NCBI RefSeq assembly: GCF_001949145.1
Contig: NW_019091370.1
Location: 2,186,575-2,250,574, forward strand
Direction of reading: 5' to 3'
From: Acanthaster planci
Lineage: Eukaryota; Echinodermata; Asteroidea; Valvatida; Acanthasteridae
Length of the DNA stretch: 64,000 nt
Of the stretch, positions 52,228 through 61,800 are shown piece after piece (within the stretch, counting starts at the first letter, position 1; the number at the start of each line of letters is the position of its first letter). The notes under the pieces were generated by a model that saw only the letters and a list, made by a program, of their open reading frames with translations, was not told the origin of the DNA and made no database searches. The position numbers and the translations under genes are program-made.

Positions 52228-55200
52228 CTTAAAATAGCACAAAGAAACGATTTCTCTAAAAGACATTGTTCCACCATCGAGACATCATGTTATGTTTGAC
52301 TCCACCTCATGTAAGAAATACATGCATGTAAATTCAGTTATCAAGAGACTGAAGTAATACCGAGCGTCAAAAGAGATGAAAACAAACTGGAAATGAAAAC
52401 GAACGAATTCTTTTACAAAACTGCAGGTAAGTGAACAATTATGAATTATTGCAAGGAGGGAAACGAGTGGTTAGAGACGAGAGTTTTATAACTAAGTTAA
52501 CCGCCAACTACAAAATCAAACCGGAGACGCAAGAATACTGTGAAAGTTCTATGCACTTATTAGAGTTTTGTAAAAGTTCATGCACGGGTAGATCAGATTT
52601 GTATTTATCTACAACCACTGACTTATTCCTTGCTTTGGGTAAAAAAAAAGGATAAAAGTAAGACATTTTTTGCATAATACGTGTTCTTTAATACTCATGA
52701 CGTCACGCCCGCAGATTATTTTAGTACACCGCAACCCAAATCCACACAGATTGATGAGTTATCTTTGGCATCAGTTTCAAGCCACGAACGCAAACTACTC
52801 AAACTGCTCGTTCCGGGCCCACCGAGGATATAACCGGGGATGAATTTCGTTCAGGAAATCCCTCCTCGTGAAGGCAATAAATGTTTGCCGTGTCCGTTCA
52901 ACGTCGCAAGCAAAAACCCTCCGCGCGGCCAGGCAAACCGAGTAGGCCCTTGGGGGTCGGAGGTCCGCGGGCTGCCGTTCCGCGGTGCGAGAGCCCAGCC
53001 GAGCGGAAGCGGCTCTTCCGCCCCTCGCCGGGATCAGCTCTCTCTAGTGCGGTTCAGTTTGACACGCGCTCTCACGCTAACGAAAAATTAATTTTCGCAA
53101 ATTCTGCCAATTGAGACTCTCTGCTCATAAAAACCTCAAAATAGGTTCAGGCTGAACCGACACAGTGTAATAGCGAAAGAGATAAAAAGCGATCTTTGCT
53201 CAAAACATACCGGCAATCAATTGTTTCATAACATTACCTATACAAATTTCGCGAGCTATCTCCAAAATTTGCTACTGGAAATCTCGATCAAACAAGACCC
53301 TTCTAAAATCATTGTTGTTATTAACAATTGCAATTTTGAAACTTGAATGACAAAGTAGGCCTATGTTACTTCATGTATCAAACAATAAACACAGTTTTTT
53401 CAAGTTCTTTGAACATGGTGTTAAAGGTAACTTTGGGTTACGAAGACGAAAACAAAATTGCATTTAATATTTGCTGGAAGTACTGAAAATACTGCTCATC
53501 GTCTAAATTCAAACAGTTGACGGTATCAAATTTTCCTACTTTTAAAAAAGACGACTCAAAAGGAAACTTAGTAACCTACGTTGGTCATTGTGGCTGCTAT
53601 CAATGTCCGATCCCAGGCCGTCGTCCCTTTCGTCCTGGCCATCACCATCCTCGGACTCATAGCCTTCTTTCCGGTCGTCGCCGACGCATCCGCTCCGAGG
53701 CGACCAGGTCATCTTGTTCTCCTTCTTGAGGCGGCGGCGGGCGTTGGCAAACCAGGTGGAGACCTGGGTCAGGGTCATCTTGGTGATGATAGCCAGCATG
53801 ATCTTTTCCCCTTTGGTCGGGTAGGGGTTCTTGCGGTGCTCGTACAACCACGCCTTCAGCGTACTAGTGGTTTCGCGGGTGGCGTTCTTGCGTCGGGCGC
53901 CGTTTAGGTCCATCGCACCATAACTGCAAAGAGTTTGGAAAGTTTGCTGTTTAAAAATTCATTTCAAGCAATGAAAATACTAAGTTCGTAAATTGTTTAC
54001 AGACAAAACAGGCAAAACATAATTAAATGGTCATCAATTACAAATTGAAGAAAAAAACATTGCTCGGTTCCAATAATTACAGAACATACGTTTTGTCAAA
54101 GATCACAGTGACAAAGGGAGGAAAGCCCCAGGCCAATTTCACTTAAAGAAGGCGAAGTCATTTACATGATGTCATACACATAACACATTACACAACTATA
54201 AATAAACAGATGCTTTGCCGACACAGTATACAAAGGAATGTAAAAATGAACATTACCTTCCACCGTAGTAAGGATACTGAGTCGGCAACAGGTCAAAGGG
54301 GAAACACACGGCTCCACTATTTGTCTGTACAAACGAGCAAAAAGAATATTCCTGTTTAAATGGATTCTATACGAAATGACCTAATGGTAATTACATGTAG
54401 CAGTAACTGCGTTAGTAAACCAATACTATTCTTAAATAAATTAACTTAGGATTGTAACATTTTGCAACACAAAAATTTCAAAAACTTTTGTTGGCCCATT
54501 TTAACTTTCGACCGACAGAAGTTTCCTCAGGAGATTGCATGCAACTATAAATGAATGACATTAATTTTCTGGGGTGTGTTTTGTCGGTCAACTACATTGA
54601 AAAATTCGATTTTGTGAATTTTCTTTAAATACACTTGTTCGTACGTCTCATTCGTACCATTGGTTGCGAGAAAAATGTCGATGAGTCGGCCCCAAACGGG
54701 ACGAGGTTTTTCTCAGCCGAATACATTCCTGTAGGGAGTCTGCGATGCGACGCCGCAGGCCCGGGGAGCAGCGCGCTCGAGCGGCTCTCCATGGGGGTAC
54801 AGCACACCGATTGCCCGGTACGGGGATCCAATATCACCGGTCGTCCCGTAGTATCCGAGTACTGTCGCGTGTTAACTGGTGCCGTTGCCGTCAATGGTGA
54901 AAGCTGTGGATAAAAACACCCACAACAGTAGTTCGTGTCTGTTTCCCTTGTTATTTTGCATGCTTTAACAGTTTTATTGAAAGACTAGAAAAAGAAAAAA
55001 AAACATGCGTTAAGTGTCTGCACGCCACCCGGAACAATTCCGATATTTGTAGCGGTTGCCGGAACAACTCAATAATTTACATACTGGAATCGATGTATCG
55101 TAGAACGCAAAAACGGATTTGGGAAATACTTGATGTGCGTATGTTTACTTTTGCAACCCCCAAAGAAAGTCATATCATTTCACTCGTATGGTCTGACGCT

Positions 55201-55468
55201 GAAAGGTTTTTCTCATTGTTTACTCGTCTTTAGACATGTCCGATACATCTGTTGTTATTCTTTGGACCGTATCGAATCAGGATCCAGCTGATTCTGCCAC
55301 ATTTTTAGTGCGAGAAACCCCACTTCACTTTTGTCGTTAACAGCACGGACCTGTGTGATTTCGAACTGTTTCCAACCATTGACTGCACCCTCTGTCTATA
55401 ACAGTGTAAACACTCACCTGGCCGCCGAACTGGTGTGAAACACCAACAAACTGCGTCAGTGTTGACAT
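51656..55468 (-). CDS. Irx: Iroquois homeobox transcription factor gene (5 coding exons)
   Basis: Nuclear TALE-class homeodomain transcription factor that patterns ectoderm and neural territories in bilaterians. I joined five exons by GT/AG sites and phase: 55468-55418, 54903-54658, 54324-54257, 53923-53580 and 52227-51656. The joined length is 427 codons including the stop, with no frame conflict. Visible domains: N-terminal [16 protein letters not shown] at residues 37-52 (the family's GRPI..DP.TGQ.VC motif), homeodomain at about 132-192, acidic stretch at about 203-230, and Iroquois box KPKIWSL at 340-346. The protein is somewhat shorter than many vertebrate Irx proteins (inference from family knowledge). 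Sowah starts about 4.2 kb downstream on the same strand. Family assignment is secure; orthology to a particular Irx paralogue is not resolvable here. The exact N- and C-termini are inferred. Confidence 0.95.
52228..53579 (-). other. Irx intron 4 with CpG-rich patch
   Basis: This 1352-bp intron separates the homeodomain and Iroquois-box exons. About 52880-53090 is strongly GC- and CpG-rich (CCGCGCGGCC, GGTCCGCGGG), unlike the AT-rich flanks. It is open in one minus-strand frame but shows no recognised motif. It could be an alternative exon, an internal promoter or a regulatory element. Confidence 0.6.
53580..53923 (-). CDS. Irx: Irx coding exon 4 (TALE homeodomain)
   Basis: The acceptor CTCTTTGCAG|TTATGG completes the serine codon, and the donor CCAAC|GTAGGT leaves one base. 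The exon holds the whole TALE homeodomain, from [17 protein letters not shown] through NPYPTKGEK (the three-residue-insertion loop) to [20 protein letters not shown]. The recognition helix is WFANARR, as in all Irx proteins. A Tyr (AWLYEH) stands where vertebrate proteins usually have Asn, Gln or Ser. The homeodomain is followed by an acidic patch ([15 protein letters not shown]) common to the family. Confidence 0.97.
54257..54324 (-). CDS. Irx: Irx coding exon 3
   Basis: 68 nt: 22 codons plus two bases. The acceptor is TTTGTACAG|ACAAAT and the donor is GGAAG|GTAATG. It encodes a short aromatic segment ending PTQYPYYGG, and the split serine codon AG|T continues into exon 4 as [12 protein letters not shown]. 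Tyr/Gly-rich sequence just before the homeodomain is typical of Irx proteins. Confidence 0.88.
54658..54903 (-). CDS. Irx: Irx coding exon 2 (N-terminal conserved motif)
   Basis: Exactly 82 codons, phase 0 at both ends. The acceptor is TTTTTATCCACAG|CTTTCACC and the donor is CCAATG|GTACGA. It encodes the Iroquois N-terminal signature [16 protein letters not shown], followed by a Ser/Pro-rich stretch ending FFSQPM. The conserved motif in this position, upstream of the homeodomain, makes this exon secure. Confidence 0.9.
55418..55468 (-). CDS. Irx: Irx coding exon 1 (start)
   Basis: Seventeen codons beginning MSTLTQFVG and ending in GGQ, followed by a consensus donor CAG|GTGAGTG. It ends in phase 0 and joins in frame to exon 2. 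The ATG at 55468 is preceded by a GAA context. A CAG acceptor-like site lies about 17 bases upstream of it (about 55484), so a 5'UTR intron is possible. The start is inferred from splice compatibility, not from homology of these 17 residues. Confidence 0.7.
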
Positions 55469-55479
55469 TTCAGTCCTCG

Positions 55480-55870
55480 AAGGCTGTGAGATGAACAGGA
55501 TTATAAAACAGGTCGAATTTCTTGAACTGCTTGTCGGTTGGTACGAAAGCTTGGTGAAGTTACCAGAGATGACCACCACCAGTTAAAGTCTATCGCATTT
55601 ATTCAAACAATCCGGCAACCCACCTACGACCGTGTTGATAAGACTAATTGATTCGGTAGCCGTAGTACCAATTTTCGCTACTTGCAGCTTTAATTGATGG
55701 CGTGTACACAGGGTGAGGTCAGCTGGCCGGCACACTCAACCAATCATTAATGCATGAGGTCAGGGAGGGGCGGAACCAGAGCCGGCAAGAAGCCAATCGG
55801 AGCTCATGAGTGAGCCCTGACGGACAACCTGCGACCGCATCCAGAAGATGACGCCCCGGAGGACTCATGA
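55480..55870 (-). promoter_or_regulatory. Irx proximal upstream region
   Basis: Sequence immediately 5' of the Irx start carries CCAAT motifs (plus-strand sense) at 55740-55744 and 55793-55797, a GC-box-like GGGGCGG near 55767, and a TATAAAA on the plus strand at 55502-55508. The TATA orientation points away from Irx, so it may not be a true TATA box. No transcription start can be fixed by eye. Promoter function is inference from position and motif density. Confidence 0.4.
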
Positions 55871-58800
55871 ATGGAATTAGCCGGCCTATTTTGGAGGTGA
55901 TTGTCAACTTGATGTTGTTTGTTCCCGCCTTTTTGTTAATCAGTGCCTTACAGGAGTCGTTCCTAGACATGGAATTTTCCATGAAAAGGCTGTAGACTTT
56001 AGTGTTTTTCTCTGTTTCTCGAAGTAAATGGGCAAAAAAAAACCCACAAACCGTCCTTTCTCACAAGCTTGGGCTACAGTGCCAGATTGCCTCGCATTCC
56101 GGTTATTCGTATACCGTGCACTTCATTTTATTGCTCGAAGCATCCTTCCTATTCGGTGCAGATACTGTACCGTGGGGTATACGGCGGCTTCAACTGCTAG
56201 CGGACAAGCCCGCCACCAAACGGCAGACCTTAACACCGGCAAGATCAGCAAAGCAGAGACATGTTTTAACCGGCCTTTTGCGGGTTAAATGTTAACAAAA
56301 TCAGATATAGTGAGTTCTTTAAATTCGGGTGAACATAACCATTATATCTCCATAATATAAACACTGTTGCTAGACCTCGTTATTTGGGGCAAGTTTTTGC
56401 CTAGTTACAAGACTAAGAGACGTCTTGCACCGATACACTGTTTTCAATGGATGAGAAGGGCTCAAAGGAACCAGTCCATTCTAGAGATGGTGGTCGCGGT
56501 GATGCAAAAGCTTGCCCCGAATCATGAGTTTTAGCAAGTGTCTTTAGTCTGAGGAGATCAAATCATGTTCATGTACAATCAGACAACTCAGTGCATACCA
56601 GAATTTACTCATATACAAAGTAATTCGCAAAAGGCTTATTTATTGATAGTCCTGTCTTCCGAAAACCAGAAGAAAAGTTGAAATAAGGGCTGAAGAAACC
56701 AAGGACTTAAAGCAGAATGACTTGAGGGCAGTTTGACAGAATCGCCACAACTGGGGAATTACCTTGAATATGGCCGATATCATACTTCAGTTTTCGCTGC
56801 ATTTAGTAACACATCCATTCACAATATCTTCTCCTTAGAAACAGTTGAAAATTGGAACGGGTATCACACAAAACACTTTCCTTCCAAACTTCAGATTTTT
56901 CAAAGTGTTGCATGCCACAAACAAACTGAACAGAAAATACTTGGCAAAGAGAGCAAGAATTATGATGAACAATTCTGGAATATGGAAAAGGTATTGTTTT
57001 GAGCAAACACTACGGTACACATCTATGTAATTCTGAAACTTACACCACATTATCCGCAAGGGTTTTCCCCGAAAAAAAGGACGAGACGCAACCCACCCTA
57101 TATCGAAATATTAAGCAATGAAAATAGGCCTGCAAAATTTTAAGCCAGCTCAGAAAAAGTATCCACCACGGAAAATGTATATACGAAATGCTCACGGTCA
57201 TTTCCATATGAGCCCGTGAAAAAAACCTATTAAAGGCATCAATTAATCAAACCAAAAATCGTATCAATAGTGACAGGAGATTTGAAATATGACTTTTCAT
57301 TCCTGCATTTTCAAGAGCTGCCGCGCGTTTGTAGGATTTGATGAACTCGCGGTAGCAATGGCGAGGGCCGGCGCTGCCAGAGCCCCGGTCCTCATGTACA
57401 GTGCGCCTCGGAGCCGTCAAGAGGCGAGAGGGTATCCACGAGGAGGCGGCGGTGGCTTCAAGCCGCGCCGACGCGGAAAGCCGGTGCGGTGTCGGGCTGT
57501 TTGTCGAAGGGGCCTTCTGCACGACGGTCTCGCCGGGCAGTACTCGAACCTTAGAGCTAATGATGATGCACTCGATAGCCAGGGCCCGTTTTTTCCCCTT
57601 TACTTGACAGCTCCAGAGCGCAGTTTAAATCTCGTTAATCTACCCTAATGAAGCAGAGAGATACGAGATTCCGGGTCGAATTTCACCCAGACTTTGGACA
57701 CAATGTCGACGTCCAATTGTTTCGCGTACTGGTTGCCGCCTGTTGTGAATAAAGCTTTTCCACAAAATAAATCCGCATTGTCCTAAACTCGTCTCAATCC
57801 CATACTTCACTGTTTGAATCAAACTTCATTTTCCACCGTCACGTCTGCCGCTCCGACTGTATGTCCGGACTGTCGGCCATCCTTTCTATGCACGAGAAAT
57901 GACCGCAGGATGTACATGTATTATAAGTCCACGGGTCGTCGGTCGCGGCCGTCTCTTGTTCTGTCTGTCTCCATTCGTCACTGGCCGAGTCCGCTGTGTC
58001 TCGTCTGAACATGGTCTTAAGCATAATACCAAGTCCCCGTCTTGTCTGCGTACCTAACCGATATTAAACACTGAATTCCAAAACTGGTCCTATTTCTTAC
58101 GAACATTCATTTTATTCGTTTGATACAGAAATACCTTCCAAGTCAAAGCGGGGGTTTTCTTTTCGACATTTTTAAAAACCAATCTGTGAAACGAACTAAA
58201 TGCTTACCGCACATCTAAATTCTTTTCCCTTGAACCCTTGCCCTTTTCGCCGCTTTCCTTCAAAAGAAAAAAAGTGAAAGAATTATCTTGAACTTCAAAT
58301 ATGGTGCGGTTGCCCGTGGTCTACTGCCCCACACCTACTGGTATCGTTTCCAGTGGGAACTTGTGGGTGCACTTTCCGACCATTCCTCTACGGGGAGTAA
58401 ACATGGAAATAAAATCCAACGCAATCCACGTGAACTGGTATCGTACATGGGCATGCAATCGACCCGTCGTACCTTCCAAGGTCCAGCTTGGCCCTAAATC
58501 AGCCACAAAACACCAAATCCTCAAGGTGAAATCACCCCCCTCCCTGTATTTTACACGGGCAGAGACGATCTACCAGGAATACTAATCGAGTTAACATAGA
58601 GAGACCCGTTCAATTTTTCACAGATGCAACACTCTCTTGACCTTTGTGAACTTGACACCCGGTTACTTGTAAACAAACGGCAACTTTCCACCTGGGCCAC
58701 CACAGAAACACGCCACAGACAATCGTAGTTTCCATTTGGGTTTGATTATTATTCCCGCCAAAAATGGTTTCTCAATTTCCAATATTTTTTTACCTCAGTC

Positions 58801-61800
58801 CTTCAGAACAAGTTACAAATGACACAACAGTCTTTGAGAAATAAACAAAACTCAGTTATGATTATTTCACCATTTGCAAAAATGCAAAACACATAACGTT
58901 GGCGTCGAGAATTTATAAACGTTAAAGTGTACCAAGGAACGGACTAAAAACTTACAAGAAAAATCTCCAGGTCTAATCTTTTACAGATCACTCAGTTTCT
59001 GACAAAAAGGAAGTTAACTTGATCACTTTTTATTAGATTCTAAGAGCGAAAGGTTAACTGTACTCCCTTGAAATTATTAATAGACGACCGAGACAGACTT
59101 GTTTATCCTTTAAATTCCCGGCCAAAATAATGAGTGGGAAATTTATGCGATAACTAAACGATATTTTCCCCAACCGCGGGATTATTAAGAGTCACTTACG
59201 GCCGAGATTTATGGCGCGAAACCGCGCCGTTTCGTTTACCTAGCTCTCAAGGAATGAAAACACAGGACGCGCAAATTGATTGGAATTATGAGCGTCGTGG
59301 TCGACACCGGGTCTGGTTGTGTGCGTGGAGGGCAGAAGAGATTTTGGAGCAGGCTCCTTCGAGTGGGGCTGATGGGTGATGGTGCGGGCCGAGGTGGCGG
59401 GTTCCTTGAGTGGTTGTCCCGGCCGCGCCGGAGCGAGGTGACGTGCATAACCCTCCTTGTCTGCCCCGTCCCAAGTAAAACTTGTCCGGCTTGTTCGGCA
59501 CGGAGGTCAGGCCTTTTTATGTCAGAGTCATATTTGCGTCACTCTCGGGCTGAAAAAATATGGCTGGCCTCATGTTCACAGAAACCAAAGGATAATGAAC
59601 TGAGGTTAAAAAATCTCACTCGGCCACCGAAACGCCTATTGCTAACTACTACTACTTAACTTTAATGTAAAAAGGGCCCTTTTTAAAAATGACTGAGCAG
59701 ATTTACATTTTGTGAATACATCCAACTTCAAGCTAGGGTAATACTTCTTCTCTGGCCGCCAATATAAATAGCAAGCAATGCGAGAGGGGTGGGGGGGGGA
59801 AAGGGGAGCAAGTGCTGAAGTAATGGCAAATGATGAATGGAGAAGGAAACCAGGAATTTCTGTGACAACAGCAGCCTTGTGTAAGTCCTGATTGCAGAGA
59901 GAAAATCTTATCAAATATCCTTAGGACAGTTTTCAACTTCACGGTCCGTCAACTTAATTCCAGGCGAGTGTTTGTTTACATTGTCAGCGGCAACGTAAAT
60001 TGTGTTGTGTTTTGTATCGCTTTCACGGCGCCAACCATACCTTGATCATTCAGCATTTAGGGTAAATCATCATGAGTCCATCTTCATGTTATGGCTCAGA
60101 AATTTGGTAAAAATGAAAACACTTTCTCAACTAAGGATGCACGATTTCTTAATTTAATCAAGAAAAAAATGAACAGTTTTGTACGGTGGAAATTGCAAAA
60201 AGGCCAGCCTAGGCAGGCCGCTGCAAGCTAGCGTGAGGTTTGGACCAGCGATTTCCCCATCGACGCACCCAATCTATAGGCAGAGGAGGTTACTCTCTTT
60301 GCAATTTCGATTTGGGGCAGGCTTCAAACTCAACTAGTACATGTATACAGGCAATACATATTAGGACAGGTTCGGCATCAACGTGAAATTCGAGACTTCG
60401 GCACTTCCCGGTTAATTAAGAACACTGGTACCAAGGGTCTACAGAATACTGGTGCCAAGGAACAAGGCTACACTTAATCTGGCCCTAGATGTTTCTTTTG
60501 TAGAGTTCAAATCAAATCCCGCCAATTTTTCTCCATCACACAGCAAAAGCGAGATACCAACTGATCCTTCGTTTATCCACTGGCTTTACAAACGGTTCTT
60601 TCGGCAATTTAGGATTTATAAACAAGAGGCGCAGCTGTCAACGCACAAAAACTGAGCACAATCTTAGGCCTGGACGAGCGGGTCAAAATCTCGTTTATAC
60701 GGCTAGGCCGAAAAGAGAGCGCTTGTTTACAGCAAACCGGGCGCGCCGTCTCTCTCCAGAGCTTCAGTCTTTTGAGGGTGTCCATCTCGGGTCGTCTTGT
60801 TTGTCGCTTTCGGTCGGGATGCGAGGTGACAGTGGTATGCGATTATCGAGCGGATTTGTGCCCGCAACATGTGTCTATCCTTTAGTTTCCCATTGTGTGC
60901 CGTCCAAACAAAGCCCAAAACAGATCGATAGGGATTAAGACCGAGTCCTGTGGTGATGATCTGGTATGTATGTATGTGGGGGGGGGGGGCTTGGCGGTCA
61001 CTCAGAATTTATAGACAGGCTTGAGGATTAAATCACCCTTTCCACCCGAATAACAATACACTGCACCGTACCGTATGCTCGGCCCCAGTCCGGCTGTGTT
61101 GGGGGCAGACGCCCGTCGGTGGTTGCCTAAATTCCCCCGGTGACACTACAGCCGTGACGCCGCGTTGGATCAGCCAGTCTGCCTCCAGTCACAGTGGCTG
61201 CAAACCCCCAGTTGCGTCGACCGCCAAATTTTCCCTTTCGGAGGCTTCGAAACACAAGTCCCTTCTTGTCTTATTGTAAAACGGCAGGCTGGCGGACGAC
61301 TGTGTCGCTTTTTTAATGACAGGAAACAAAACAAAAACTGAAGAGAACAGCCTCCTGTTGGTCAAAAAAATGTGGTTTAACAACGCAAACGGCCCACGCA
61401 CAAATCCGATTCAGGCTTGAAGCAATGTGCAGACAATACAACGTGAATTCGCAGAATGGTGTCGATTTTTTTTCCCAAATGCATGCTTATTGCATGACAG
61501 TGACCTGTAACGCGCAAATGTGAAAGTTTGACTTACGGACAGGGGCCCTCACGTTTCGATGTGGGCAGAATCTTTCCTGGAAAGATGAAAGGGTCGGGGA
61601 GTGAAACGTGTATACCTAGGCTACGACCCGTGGTGGGGTTTCCTGTTGCAAAGAGGTTCTGAAATACAAATCGTCACCGTTTTCGCTAAGAGTCAAAAGT
61701 CTCACCGGAGGGTAAAAACAAGTTTTCGAGAAAATTGCATTTGAAGTTGGACTCTTTTTTAAACGTCCAGTGCTTAGCATTTCTTTGACATAACCAATGC

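Noticed and set aside
56440-56490. Inverted, divergent copy of the 474-bp element end (CTGTTTTCAATGG...GGGCTC)
   Set aside because: Only scattered similarity over about 40 bases; not strong enough to call.
57289-57648. 119-codon plus-strand ORF and overlapping minus ORF in the CpG-rich patch
   Set aside because: Open on both strands because stop codons are rare in GC-rich DNA; no motif in either translation.
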